A stretch of 19,107 nt of DNA from UBA7236 sp043727235 (GCA_043727235.1 JAYSYX010000411.1:1-19107); one strand, 5' to 3'; counted from the first letter of the stretch, positions 6,103 to 14,604 are shown. Numbers and translations: made by a program. Notes: generated by a model from the sequence alone, not told the origin.

Positions 6103-7264
6103 TGCTAAAAGGCTAGGCAAATATCTTATTGCAAATGTTACGGGAGAAAGCTATCAGGCTTTTCTTCCTCCAGCATTACCACCTGATCCTCCACTTGATC
6201 TGATGCAGCTTCAAAAGCTACTGGCACAGGCGGGACAAGCAATAGGCCGTCTTGATTCAGTTTCCGAAGTTATGCCTGATATAAACTTGCTACTCTATTA
6301 TTATATTCGGAAAGATGCGGTGTTATCCTCACAAATTGAAGGCACACAATCTTCATTGTCAGACCTTTTACTATATGAAAGTCAGGAAATACCTTCCGTA
6401 CCATTAGAAGATGTTTCCGAGGTTTCCTCTTATGTCGCGGCGATTGAACATGGTTTAATGCGCATTAGGGAAGGTTTTCCTTTGACATTACGTCTAATTC
6501 GCGAAATGCATAAGATATTACTTACACATGGCAGAGGAAGCAATAAACAGCCGGGAGAATTCAGACGATCACAAAATTGGTTAGGTGGAACCCGTCCGGG
6601 AAATGCCTTTTACGTTCCTCCACCTCCTGAACGCCTTATGGAATTTCTGGATCCCTTTGAAAAATATCTTCATGAAGAAAAACGCATATATTCATCACTC
6701 ATCGACGCCGGACTCATCCATGTGCAATTCGAAACAATTCATCCGTTTTTGGATGGGAATGGGAGAATCGGGCGATTGCTGATCACAATGTTTTTGATTA
6801 AATCGGGCGATTTGAAAAAACCTCTGCTTTATCTAAGTCTGTTTTTTAAAAACAACCGCCAGGAATATTATAGCCGACTAAGTGCAGTACGCCAGAAAGG
6901 TGATTGGGAAGGATGGCTGCAATTTTTCCTAACCGGAGTTGCCGAAACTGCGGATCAGGTTTTGGAAACAAGTAAGAAAATTGATACCCTTTTTAAATCT
7001 GACCTTCAATTGATCTCAACGCTGAAACGAGCCGGAATTCGTGCTCGAAATACACATGATGTATTACGCAAAAAGGCAATTATTTCTGCCCTGGATGCAT
7101 CAAAACAAATGAATACAACTATTCAAACATCGAGAGCTGCACTTAAAGATCTGACTGATCTCGGAATTGTGCATGAAATCAGTGGCAGAGGGAAAACAAG
7201 ATTATATGTTTACACGCAATTGATCAAAATACTTGATGAAGGAACGGAACCAATCGTTTATTGA
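6080..7264 (+). CDS. Fic family protein, probable AMP-transferase (class II) with C-terminal winged helix
   Basis: This 394-residue cytoplasmic protein has the Fic N-terminal domain (about 28-130), the Fic catalytic core (about 130-290) and a C-terminal winged helix (about 325-385, SKQMNTTIQTSRAAL then a wing ISGRGKTRLYVY). The catalytic motif HPFLDGNGRIGR (221-232) is complete, with H221 as the base and the GNGR anion hole. Fic enzymes use it to move AMP from ATP to a hydroxyl of a target protein. The inhibitory helix motif SSQIEG (83-88) matches (S/T)xxxE(G/N) placed before the core, which defines class II. The domain order resembles the Shewanella Fic protein SoFic. No antitoxin gene flanks it. 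The ATG at 6080 sits inside a four-site operator array, suggesting autoregulation. The target protein is unknown. It converges on the next gene with only 2 bp between. Confidence 0.9.
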   Translation: MTEKSKDNAKRLGKYLIANVTGESYQAFLPPALPPDPPLDLMQLQKLLAQAGQAIGRLDSVSEVMPDINLLLYYYIRKDAVLSSQIEGTQSSLSDLLLYESQEIPSVPLEDVSEVSSYVAAIEHGLMRIREGFPLTLRLIREMHKILLTHGRGSNKQPGEFRRSQNWLGGTRPGNAFYVPPPPERLMEFLDPFEKYLHEEKRIYSSLIDAGLIHVQFETIHPFLDGNGRIGRLLITMFLIKSGDLKKPLLYLSLFFKNNRQEYYSRLSAVRQKGDWEGWLQFFLTGVAETADQVLETSKKIDTLFKSDLQLISTLKRAGIRARNTHDVLRKKAIISALDASKQMNTTIQTSRAALKDLTDLGIVHEISGRGKTRLYVYTQLIKILDEGTEPIVY

Positions 7265-7266
7265 AA

Positions 7267-8181
7267 CTATCCAAAAACTTTAGTCCCCTTTCCCGTAGTA
7301 ATCAAACTAAATAAACTTTCCTGAATTAATTTTTCCCAGGCTCCTGAACAATCTTTGTAACACGCAATTGCCGGAATTAAACCTTCATGTGTAAAACGAA
7401 CCTGTGTTTTATTATTTATCCAATTGATATCAAAAGTTATGGTAGTATTTGTCCATTCGTTTTTATCGCTTACAAAATTAATTTCACTTTCGGTTACCAA
7501 CCATACTATTTTTTGTGCCGGAATTAATTCTGTTATTTTTTGTTTTGAATAATGAATTCCGGGAACGCGGTAAGTAAATTCTCCATTTAATTTATCGGTA
7601 TTTCCTTCAATTTCACCCTGCCACCAACCACGCACATTATTTATAACATTAAATACTTCTTCCGGTGATTGATCAACAAAAAAGGTAGTGGTAAAAGACG
7701 TTGCAGCTAAATTTTTTTCATCTTCAGTCTGGGCATTTTCTTTGCTGTTAGGCTGACCTTTTCCTGTGGTGATCAGATCGTGCAGACTTTTATGTATGTA
7801 AGTATTCCAGGCGTTTTTACAAATATCAAAACATTCATATTCCGGAACTAAACCAAGCTGCGTAAAACGCAATTCTGTTTTGTCATTCTTTTCCACTATT
7901 TCAAAAATGATCTTATTTCCTACCCATTCATTTTTATCCTTTGTAAAACTGAAATAATTATGAAGAACATCCCAAACAATTTTTTGATCAGGAATAAGTT
8001 CCGTTATTTTCATTTTACAAATATGTACATCCTGATAATGATAATCCCAAACAGAATTTATTGTTTCGGTATCACCTTCAATCTCTTCGCTCCACCACGC
8101 ACGCACATTGTTAATGGCATTAAATACTTCGGTGGGAGAATTATTTACCAGAATTGTTGTAGTATAATTTGATGTTGTCAT
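7267..8181 (-). CDS. Protein with two tandem AHSA1/SRPBCC domains
   Basis: This 304-residue cytoplasmic protein consists of two copies of an AHSA1-like START/SRPBCC fold, at about 5-142 and 160-299, joined by an acidic linker (NSKENAQTEDEKN). The copies align throughout: EVFNAINNVRAWWSEEIEG with EVFNVINNVRGWWQGEIEG, KITELIPDQKIVW with KITELIPAQKIVW, TGKGQ with TGKGT. The fold makes a deep hydrophobic cavity and family members bind lipids, aromatic compounds or, for Aha1, Hsp90; the ligand here cannot be predicted. Single-domain members are about 140-160 residues, so this is an internal duplication. It begins 3 nt after the DinB-like stop codon, so the two genes are almost certainly co-transcribed and perhaps translationally coupled. 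Confidence 0.85.
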   Translation of the reverse strand: MTTSNYTTTILVNNSPTEVFNAINNVRAWWSEEIEGDTETINSVWDYHYQDVHICKMKITELIPDQKIVWDVLHNYFSFTKDKNEWVGNKIIFEIVEKNDKTELRFTQLGLVPEYECFDICKNAWNTYIHKSLHDLITTGKGQPNSKENAQTEDEKNLAATSFTTTFFVDQSPEEVFNVINNVRGWWQGEIEGNTDKLNGEFTYRVPGIHYSKQKITELIPAQKIVWLVTESEINFVSDKNEWTNTTITFDINWINNKTQVRFTHEGLIPAIACYKDCSGAWEKLIQESLFSLITTGKGTKVFG

Positions 8182-8184
8182 TTG

Positions 8185-8667
8185 TTATTGTTTAAGTAGA
8201 ATTAATTGTCCGGTATGATATGCTAAATGTGTTGTTCGTGTTAGTATGATATTGAGTTTATTGCGATGTGGTTCTTTTTCAAAATCTTCCGCAGAAACTT
8301 TAGTGTGTTTTTCGAACCAGGCCTCTGCAGGAACTTCTGAAAATTTTTGTTTTAGTACGGCACATTGATCGGCCCAGCATTTTCTTAATTCTGCTGCAGT
8401 TGGAATTTGTGTTACTGCTTTATCCGGCATCACCTCGAATGCTTCATACAATGCCGGATATAATTTTTCTCCCATATCCAGAAGTATCAGCATTTCGTCG
8501 TGAACTGCGATCATATGCCCTAATAAATAGATACCTCTGTTTTTACCCGGAGCAATTTCCTTCTGCAGCGTTTCATCACTAAGGGTTTGGAGGAGCTCAT
8601 CAAAATTTTTGATGGATGCATTCCACCGGTCGAAAAGCATTTTAATAACGATTTCTATGTTTGTCAT
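8185..8667 (-). CDS. DinB-like four-helix-bundle protein
   Basis: This 160-residue protein is helical and carries likely metal ligands at H51 (LLGHMIAVHDE), H147 and H151 (RTTHLAYHTGQL). They are spaced as in the DinB/YfiT superfamily, where three histidines bind a divalent metal in a four-helix bundle. Despite the name, these proteins are not the Pol IV polymerase. Many are thiol-dependent transferases or of unknown function. The ATG at 8665-8667 lies 4 nt past a perfect TACCTTTG element; if that is the promoter, the mRNA is essentially leaderless. It is the first gene of the operon with the double-AHSA1 gene, and divergent from the GlxA-type regulator, which is a natural candidate to control it. 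Confidence 0.85.
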   Translation of the reverse strand: MTNIEIVIKMLFDRWNASIKNFDELLQTLSDETLQKEIAPGKNRGIYLLGHMIAVHDEMLILLDMGEKLYPALYEAFEVMPDKAVTQIPTAAELRKCWADQCAVLKQKFSEVPAEAWFEKHTKVSAEDFEKEPHRNKLNIILTRTTHLAYHTGQLILLKQ

Positions 8668-8671
8668 GTGG

Positions 8672-8701
8672 CAAAGGTATTGTCTTATAGGAACTTACAA
8701 A
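8672..8701 (-). promoter_or_regulatory. Bacteroidota-type promoter for the DinB-AHSA1 operon
   Basis: On the minus strand TTTG (8701-8698) and TACCTTTG (8679-8672) are separated by 18 nt. They match both elements of the Bacteroidota consensus TTTG / TAnnTTTG. Transcription starting 5-7 nt past the -7 box would begin at about the A of the ATG at 8667, predicting a leaderless transcript unless M10 is the true start. Confidence 0.65.
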
Positions 8702-8750
8702 GGGTGTAATATGGTCATTGTAGCGGGTGGTTTTGGACAAATGAATTGTA

Positions 8751-8758
8751 TATTTTTG
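8751..8758 (+). promoter_or_regulatory. -7 element for the GlxA-type regulator gene
   Basis: TATTTTTG is an exact TAnnTTTG match 14 nt before the ATG at 8773. A possible -33 TTTG lies at 8732-8735, but the 15-nt spacer is shorter than usual. The element overlaps codons of the upstream TTG alternative start, which argues for the ATG at 8773. Confidence 0.55.
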
Positions 8759-8772
8759 TAAAAATTTACAGA

Positions 8773-9765
8773 ATGAAGCATTTCACCATATTGGTTCCCA
8801 ACGGAGAAGGCAATAATTTAAGCAGTATTGTCGGCGCTTATAAAATATTTTCTCGTGCAAATGAATATTGGATAAAAAGAGGAAATAAACAACTGTTCCA
8901 TATTGAACTGGCGGGAATTTCAAAAAAGGTCAAATATTACGACGGATTATTCACAGTAAAACCACATACTGATGTCTCAAGGATAGAAAAAACGGATCTG
9001 ATCATAATTCCCTCCCTAAATCACAACTATCAAATATCGGTCAAAAGAAATATATTATTAATAAATTGGATAGCGGAGCAATATAAAACAGGAGCGGAGA
9101 TCGCAAGCATTTGCACCGGTGCATTTTTATTAGCAAGCTCAGGATTGCTGGATGGAAAAAGTTGCTCGACACATTGGTCGGCAGCAGAGAATTTCAGAAG
9201 CATGTTTCCGAAAGTGGATTTACAGGAAGACAAATTAATTACCGATGAAAACGGAATTTACACCAACGGGGGAGCATACTCCTTTTTGAATTTAATGATT
9301 TATCTGGTAGAAAAATATTTCGACAGACCAACGGCAATTTTTTGCGCTAAGGTTTTTCAAATTGAAATTGACCGAACCACCCAATCAGAATTTACCATCT
9401 TCAGCGGACAAAAACACCACGACGACAATGAAATATTACAAGCCCAGGCTTATATCGAAAAGAACCTTAACGAAAAGATCTCCGTAGAAGATCTCTCCTC
9501 CAAATTCAGCATAGGTCGCCGAAATTTCGATCGCCGTTTCATAAAAGCCACCGGCAACACTCCCTTAGAATATTCCCAACGCGCCAAAGTAGAACTCGCA
9601 AAAAAACAATTAGAAAGCACCCGCAAAACAATTAATGAGGTGATGTATGAGGTTGGATATGCAGATGTGAAGGCTTTTAGGGAGGTGTTTAGAAAGTATA
9701 CAGGGATTTCGCCGGTGGAGTATAGGGGGAAGTATGGGAAGGATGGGGTGAGGGTTGGGGTATAA
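8773..9765 (+). CDS. GlxA family transcriptional regulator (DJ-1/PfpI plus AraC HTH)
   Basis: The 330-residue product has a DJ-1/PfpI-type N-terminal domain (about 3-190) and a C-terminal AraC/XylS double helix-turn-helix (about 223-320). The nucleophile-elbow region ASICTGAFLLAS places Cys at 114. SVEDLSSKFSIGRRNFDRRF is the first HTH and INEVMYEVGYADVKAFREVF the second, ending GISPVEYR as in the family. Such regulators are thought to sense a small molecule through the amidase-like domain without hydrolysing it. Here the effector is unknown. The ATG at 8773 is preferred over TTG at 8746 because the -7 box TATTTTTG lies between them. It is transcribed away from the DinB-AHSA1 operon across about 105 bp and may control both sides. 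Confidence 0.9.
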   Translation: MKHFTILVPNGEGNNLSSIVGAYKIFSRANEYWIKRGNKQLFHIELAGISKKVKYYDGLFTVKPHTDVSRIEKTDLIIIPSLNHNYQISVKRNILLINWIAEQYKTGAEIASICTGAFLLASSGLLDGKSCSTHWSAAENFRSMFPKVDLQEDKLITDENGIYTNGGAYSFLNLMIYLVEKYFDRPTAIFCAKVFQIEIDRTTQSEFTIFSGQKHHDDNEILQAQAYIEKNLNEKISVEDLSSKFSIGRRNFDRRFIKATGNTPLEYSQRAKVELAKKQLESTRKTINEVMYEVGYADVKAFREVFRKYTGISPVEYRGKYGKDGVRVGV

Positions 9766-9988
9766 AATTAATTTCGAATTTTCATACAGGCATTAAATAT
9801 ATCAAGAACAATTTGTGCTACAATGAGGTTAGGAATTGCTTTTGAAAAATGCGATTGCAATTGGATTAAATAACGAGTAATATTTTACCATTTTCTATTT
9901 TTTATTTAAATTCAAACTGACCCGTGCTAATTAACTTGGGTTTGGGTGGCTATATAAGAAATCTCAGCTCGATCTCCCCAAAAACAAA
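9766..9988. other. Intergenic gap between convergent genes
   Basis: I see nothing gene-like here. The sequence is AT-rich, with no terminator for the plus-strand regulator that I could find. The only clear structure is the minus-strand terminator just to its right. Confidence 0.6.
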
Positions 9989-10019
9989 AACCTCACAGGT
10001 CTCCAAGACCTGTGAGGTT
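9989..10019 (-). terminator. Strong intrinsic terminator of the alpha-amylase gene
   Basis: AACCTCACAGGTC (9989-10001) and GACCTGTGAGGTT (10007-10019) form a perfect 13-bp stem with loop TCCAA. In the minus direction it is followed by a T-rich tract (complement of AAAAACAAAAA at 9980-9990). It lies about 30 nt past the amylase stop codon. Confidence 0.85.
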
Positions 10020-10049
10020 GACTCTATCTCTGTGTGGTTGTATTTTTAT

Positions 10050-12842
10050 TTAATCCACCAAAACCATCTTCCCTAAACTCACATTCTCTCCTGCAACAAT
10101 CTTACATACATAAATTCCTGCTTTCACAGAATTAGTTTTCCAATTAAAAGTCAATATTCCTTGTGGTTGATTTTTTAGTTGTTCGGAATAAACTATTTCT
10201 CCAGATGCATTATAAATTTCGATCGCAGCATCAGTAGTATTAGTCAGAAAAGTTTCAATAACGAAATCTGTTGAGGACGGATTCGGGTAAATGAATAGAT
10301 CATTTTTTTGTTGAGTGTATAATTCGCCGATGCCGTCGATTATTTCGGGTGTGGTTAATCTTTTATCGGTGTATAAACGGTAGTCGCCGGGATTTAATGC
10401 GATGGGTGAACTTACGTCGGATACATTAATACTATCACCCGAAAAATATTCAAACCACCAGCCGTTGTGTTGAAAGTTTGGATTTACGGAGCCGAAATTG
10501 ACATCAAAATTTCCAATAACGGTCACGTTCATGCTTGGATCATTTAAATTAATTCTTTTTGCAAATCCACTTACACTTAAACTGTAATCGTCGCTGCTGA
10601 ACGCAGAATAGGTTTTTTTGAGATGAATTAATTCGCTCCACACCTGATAAATGCGCAGGCGATTATTATCTGTGATATAATCCCATAAAATTGGTTTATT
10701 ACAAACTCTGCATCCGTAATCAATGCTTATATCATATCCCATTTCGCCGAATTGCCATATCATTTTTGGTCCGGGAATGGTGAAGAAAAATGCGCCGGCA
10801 GTTTCCATTCTGTATAATGCCGTGTTAAGATCCTTTACATTGTGATCGGGATTTACGGTATTGCCGAACTCAAGATTTTTAAACATCAATCGCTCTTCAT
10901 CGTGACTTTCCATATACCCCATAACATGCGGATCGTTCCATCCTCTGCTCTGGTAATTGATCCAGGAAACATCTGAACCGGTATATCCCATGGTTCCCTG
11001 CGCATAATTATAATTCAGATTCCCCCACAACATAAATCCGTAATTCGCCAATTCTTTTTCTTCGGTATTTTCCGCAAAATGTTCGAGAATTAATTTTGCA
11101 TCGGGTTTAACTGCCCATAATACATCTCCGATATTTTTCCATGTTGCAATTCTGTCCGCATCATATAATCCCCATGCACCCACATCACCCAAAGTATTAT
11201 TTTGTGTAAATCCTTTGGAAAGATCGAAACGATATCCATCCACATTAAATTCTTCTAGCCAATAGGTAAATATTCTGTTGCGCATATTTATTGTTGCGCT
11301 GCTTTCATGATTAAAGTCGTATCCAACATTATAATCATGTGTTGGCACCTGATTAAAATATGGAGAATTATCAGCAGGCGCATTTAATGCAGCATCCCAC
11401 CACATTTGTGCTAAAGGACTTTGCCCGAATGCATGGTTCATTGCAATATCTAAAATAACAGCTATACCATTTGCATGACAGCTGTCGATAAAAATTTTAA
11501 AGGCCTCTCGTGTTCCGTAATATTTATCCAGTGCAATAAAAAAACTCGGATTATATCCCCAGCTTTCATTTGCTTCAAATTCCATAACAGGCATAAATTC
11601 AATTGCATTCACACCTAGGGTTTTTAAATAAGATAAAGTATCCAATAAAGTTTGATAATTATGTGTCGCAATAAAATCGCGCACTAATAATTCATACACA
11701 ATAAGATCTTCATTTGCAGGAGGAATAAAATCTGTAATTGCCCAGGTATATTCCGGTTGTGCGGTTTGAAAAACAGAAACTATTCCGTTTGATTTTCCGA
11801 AGGGATATTCTATCAGATCAGGATATGTTTCTTCGGCAATGAAACCATCATTCCAAGGATCCAAAACTTTTTCGGTAAGCGGATCGGCAACCCACAATTC
11901 ACCATCAATAAAATATTGATAAGGATATTCCTTTCCCGGAATTAAACCTGTAAGTGTAACCCACCATGTTGCATTATCGGGATCAAGTTTCATAAAACTT
12001 TCTTCACTTAATGTCCAGTTGCTGTGTTCACCTACAACAAAAATATATTCCTTATATGGTGCATAAAGAATTAATGTAACCGTATTATCATCAATATAAT
12101 TAATTCCCTGTTGTAAACCTACAGGAACGGCTTCAATTATAGGATCTCCAATTACAAAATAATACGTGGAATCTTCTTTAACATCACCATCACCTTTTGC
12201 AACAACACGAATTTCTGATAAACCTAATTCTGTAGCTGTAATATCATAAGATATTGTTGCAATATCTGTTGCAACTACAACAAGTCCATCAACATATAAA
12301 TACAATGAATCTGCCAAAACAGAAAGTATTTCCACATGCACATTATCTCCCGGCTCCACAATTAAAGGATCAATTGCCGGTGATGTAATTGCAACATTTA
12401 ATCCGGGTTCATACACATCCACAAAAATATCAGATCCATCGGTATCTCTTCCCACAATTGTCCCCAATTCATTTCTAAAAACAAATGCCATTTGCAAAAC
12501 GGTATCATCAGCAGTTAGTCCATAAAAATCGTTGATGCTTGTAATTGATATTTCATACAAATTATCTCCTATCTCCGTCATCAAAACTTCGGGATCCGCA
12601 GTTCCCCAAATACCCTGAACATTTTTCCAATCGGTAGGAGAAACACTCTCCGTAGTAATTATTCCCGTATGCGCATAAATAGGAGGCGGCACATCCGTCA
12701 ATGCCCCATTACCCAAAGTTGCGTCAAAAATAATAGTGATCGGCTCATCCACGGTAGGAAATGCGGGTATGGTAGAAACAACTTGCGCTGAGATGCCTGA
12801 AGTCATCACAATTGCTATGAAAAAGGTATAAATTCGAGTCAT
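10050..12842 (-). CDS. Secreted GH13 alpha-amylase-family glycoside hydrolase, T9SS type A sorting domain
   Basis: This protein has 930 residues. A signal peptide (cleavage near SGISAQ, 15-20) is followed by an N-terminal beta domain (about 22-145, with FYGL and AFVFRNE), an Ig-like segment (about 150-232) and a CBM48/E-set-like domain (about 245-345). The GH13 barrel (about 378-740) holds all four conserved regions: DIAMNH (465-470), GYRFD (536-540, nucleophile D540), LILEHF (acid/base E587) and ESHDE (H647 and D648). A C-terminal beta domain precedes the sorting domain starting IYPNPSS at 851. It should hydrolyse alpha-glucans such as starch or glycogen, or pullulan-like substrates, outside the cell. 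Exact bond specificity cannot be read. No SusC/SusD pair lies nearby, so it is not in a visible polysaccharide utilisation locus. A strong terminator follows and repeats R1 and R2 lie upstream. Confidence 0.9.
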   Translation of the reverse strand: MTRIYTFFIAIVMTSGISAQVVSTIPAFPTVDEPITIIFDATLGNGALTDVPPPIYAHTGIITTESVSPTDWKNVQGIWGTADPEVLMTEIGDNLYEISITSINDFYGLTADDTVLQMAFVFRNELGTIVGRDTDGSDIFVDVYEPGLNVAITSPAIDPLIVEPGDNVHVEILSVLADSLYLYVDGLVVVATDIATISYDITATELGLSEIRVVAKGDGDVKEDSTYYFVIGDPIIEAVPVGLQQGINYIDDNTVTLILYAPYKEYIFVVGEHSNWTLSEESFMKLDPDNATWWVTLTGLIPGKEYPYQYFIDGELWVADPLTEKVLDPWNDGFIAEETYPDLIEYPFGKSNGIVSVFQTAQPEYTWAITDFIPPANEDLIVYELLVRDFIATHNYQTLLDTLSYLKTLGVNAIEFMPVMEFEANESWGYNPSFFIALDKYYGTREAFKIFIDSCHANGIAVILDIAMNHAFGQSPLAQMWWDAALNAPADNSPYFNQVPTHDYNVGYDFNHESSATINMRNRIFTYWLEEFNVDGYRFDLSKGFTQNNTLGDVGAWGLYDADRIATWKNIGDVLWAVKPDAKLILEHFAENTEEKELANYGFMLWGNLNYNYAQGTMGYTGSDVSWINYQSRGWNDPHVMGYMESHDEERLMFKNLEFGNTVNPDHNVKDLNTALYRMETAGAFFFTIPGPKMIWQFGEMGYDISIDYGCRVCNKPILWDYITDNNRLRIYQVWSELIHLKKTYSAFSSDDYSLSVSGFAKRINLNDPSMNVTVIGNFDVNFGSVNPNFQHNGWWFEYFSGDSINVSDVSSPIALNPGDYRLYTDKRLTTPEIIDGIGELYTQQKNDLFIYPNPSSTDFVIETFLTNTTDAAIEIYNASGEIVYSEQLKNQPQGILTFNWKTNSVKAGIYVCKIVAGENVSLGKMVLVD

Positions 12843-12870
12843 GCGTTAAAATTAATGCATTTGGAAGAGA

Positions 12871-13203
12871 ATTTAGTAGTTAGTAAATAGTAATTAGAGG
12901 ACTCCGATTCGAAAGTGAACTAAGCATGGAGGCAGTGAGGTTCTCAAAGAATCGAAGGGAGAAGATTCGAAGGGAGAAGGTCAAGGTTCTAAGGAATAAA
13001 AAAGGAAGGAAGAGGTGGAAAGAGTTAAAAAGGTGAGACCGATTTCACGTGAAGGTTTTATAACCTAATGTTAACTTTTACATCGCAATGGAGTCTTCCA
13101 ATTTATTTTGTTTTGTTTTGGTATTTTATCGTCCATCTTTTCCTCAGGGCAACTGAGGCTTTCGCTCCCAGCGAAGGTCTCAGTAGAGGTATAAACATCA
13201 AAA
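12871..13203. repeat. Repeat R2, copy split by about 205 bp of inserted sequence
   Basis: The left piece 12871-12945 (ATTTAGTAGTTAGTAAATAG to GGCAGTGAGGTTCTC) matches the first part of the 117-bp tandem unit at 14291-14520. The right piece 13151-13203 (ACTGAGGCTTTCGCTC to ATAAACATCA) matches its second part. The join falls at the shared TGAGGYT. The intervening 12946-13150 contains repeat R1 and a perfect decamer palindrome TTCACGTGAA (13044-13053). This looks like one repeat interrupted by another. Confidence 0.6.
12950..13036. repeat. Purine-rich dispersed repeat R1, copy 2
   Basis: AATCGAAGGGAGAAGATTCG, then GGTTCTAAGGAATAAAAAAG, AGAGGTGGAAAGAGTTAAAA and AGGTGAGA parallel the series at 2582-2665 in sequence and order. 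It lies upstream of the amylase gene, as copy 1 lies upstream of the metalloprotease gene. Confidence 0.7.
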
Positions 13204-13214
13204 AACCCTTTAAT

Positions 13215-13355
13215 TCGAAGCGATAAGCTCCAATGTTACAAACTGTGGCTGCGACTGTTTACTCTTCAACTCGAAGCGAAATTCTCAATATGTCAAACTG
13301 TGACTGCGACTGTTTACTTTTCAATTCGAAGCGAAATTTCCCGATGTTACTACCT
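13215..13355. repeat. Tandem repeat, about 56 bp, 2.5 copies
   Basis: Units begin TCGAAGCG at 13215, 13271 and 13326 (periods 56 and 55). They contain CAAACTGTGRCTGCGACTGT, then TTTACTYTTCAA. The third copy breaks off after GAAATTTCCCGATGTTAC. It lies just past the 3' end of the membrane-protein gene and has no coding role. The stretch 13356-13385 continues with CTGCCCACTGCCCAC, similar to the 13-bp array at 14605. Confidence 0.75.
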
Positions 13356-13393
13356 GCCCACTGCCCACTATTGACTGTTGACTCCCCACTCTC

Positions 13394-14239
13394 TTAAAAC
13401 AACTTCTTTTTCTCCTTTTGAATAAATATTCCGTCAAGTGTTTCATTGTCGAAATCTGCAACGGGTTTATCGTTGACATTAAAATAAACTGCAGAAATAA
13501 AAATTGATTGTGCTGCAGAAATAATAGAAATAACAAATAATAATCCGACAGATGCAAATACAATTCCTGTAATTGTTCCGAACTGAGATCCAATAAAAAA
13601 TAGCGGAACTGAAATTAATAATACTGCAAGTATTTGAATTATTCCGAAGCTGAAGGTAGCACCTAAGGACTCCCCCCATTTTTCTTTCATAATTTTAATA
13701 GAGCGTTTATATGCAGCAATAGGAGAAAGGTTTTCGTATGCAAGAACAGGAACAACAAAAAATGTAGTAATAGACCATGCAACGCCCAGTATTGCTGTAA
13801 TTATCTGACCAATACGACCCAGATTTTCCTCCAACATTCTGAAAATTAATCCCACCGTTGCAGCAACTGCCGACCAGGCTAAAATATCTCCGATTCTGCT
13901 CATGCTAAATGATAATCCATCATTTAATGATGGTTTTCCGCCTTCAAAATAAATTCTCGCACAATGAATAAGTGCCATATTAAAAAATACGATCACAAAA
14001 TAATTGATGAGATAAAAAACAAATAACATTAAATAATGCACAAAAGAACTTTCATCATAGGTCTTATTAAAATCCCATCCATTTGGTGCAAATAAAATCA
14101 CCACATACGACAGCGTTAAAATAATTAATGAAATTCCCGATAAGATGGGAAAAAGGATCAATTGTTTATTTTTTCTGAGGACCGAAAAACTACTCATAGA
14201 AATTTTCCATCCATTTGACATTCGCTCGAAAAAGCCCAT
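13394..14239 (-). CDS. DUF6159-like integral membrane protein
   Basis: This 281-residue protein has about six hydrophobic segments, at roughly 27-50, 66-90, 117-135, 145-167, 192-216 and 222-250. A short charged cytoplasmic-type N-terminus (MGFFERMSNGWKISMSSFSV) and a lysine-rich tail (QKEKKKLF) frame them. The opening, the EGGKPSLNDGLSFSMSRIG loop and the LSPIAAYKRSIKIMKEKWGE loop are those of the DUF6159 membrane family, to which I assign it from memory. The function of that family is not known. It is transcribed alone, with 117-bp tandem repeats upstream and 56-bp repeats downstream. TACATTTA in the 50 nt before the ATG is one mismatch from a -7 element. Confidence 0.7.
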   Translation of the reverse strand: MGFFERMSNGWKISMSSFSVLRKNKQLILFPILSGISLIILTLSYVVILFAPNGWDFNKTYDESSFVHYLMLFVFYLINYFVIVFFNMALIHCARIYFEGGKPSLNDGLSFSMSRIGDILAWSAVAATVGLIFRMLEENLGRIGQIITAILGVAWSITTFFVVPVLAYENLSPIAAYKRSIKIMKEKWGESLGATFSFGIIQILAVLLISVPLFFIGSQFGTITGIVFASVGLLFVISIISAAQSIFISAVYFNVNDKPVADFDNETLDGIFIQKEKKKLF

Positions 14240-14604
14240 AGATTTAATTTTGGTTAAATGTAAGGGTAGATTTTGGAAAATGCAAGAGGAGTATTTAGTA
14301 GTTAGTATATAGTAGTTAGATTGCTTCGAGTGGAGGGAGAACTAAGCCCGGAGCCAGTGAGGCTTTCGCTCTTAGCAAAGGTCTCACAAGTGGCATCAAA
14401 GAAAAAAGTATTTAGTAGTTAGTATATAGTAGTTAGATTGCTCCGAGTGGAGGGAGAACTAAGCCCGGAGCCAGTGAGGCCATCGCTTTTAGAGAAGGTC
14501 TTACTAGTGGTATAACCTAAAATCACCAATGTTTCCAATTTAACCTCCGGAGCTTTTTTCAATCATCGTAGCTTTAGCGGAGTTGATACCGAAGGAGAAT
14601 TCAA
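14240..14604. repeat. Repeat R2, 117-bp tandem duplication
   Basis: Two copies, 14291-14407 and 14408-14520, start GTATTTAGTAGTTAGTATAT. They contain GGAGGGAGAACTAAGCCCGG and AGCCAGTGAGGC, and end CTAGTGG or CAAGTGG. The second half forms an imperfect hairpin (GTGAGGCTTTCGC with GCAAAGGTCTCAC). The remaining bases, 14521-14604, hold nothing recognisable. A third, split copy lies at 12871-13203. Confidence 0.8.

Noticed and set aside
6080..7264. Fic as toxin of a toxin-antitoxin pair
   Set aside because: The inhibitory motif SSQIEG is inside the same protein, and no small antitoxin gene lies next to it.
10050..12842. Amylase as part of a polysaccharide utilisation locus
   Set aside because: No SusC, SusD or other glycoside hydrolase genes lie in the window.
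13321..13679. Two minus-strand frames overlapping the end of the membrane-protein gene
   Set aside because: They lie in other frames of the DUF6159-like gene and the adjoining tandem repeat, with low-complexity products.
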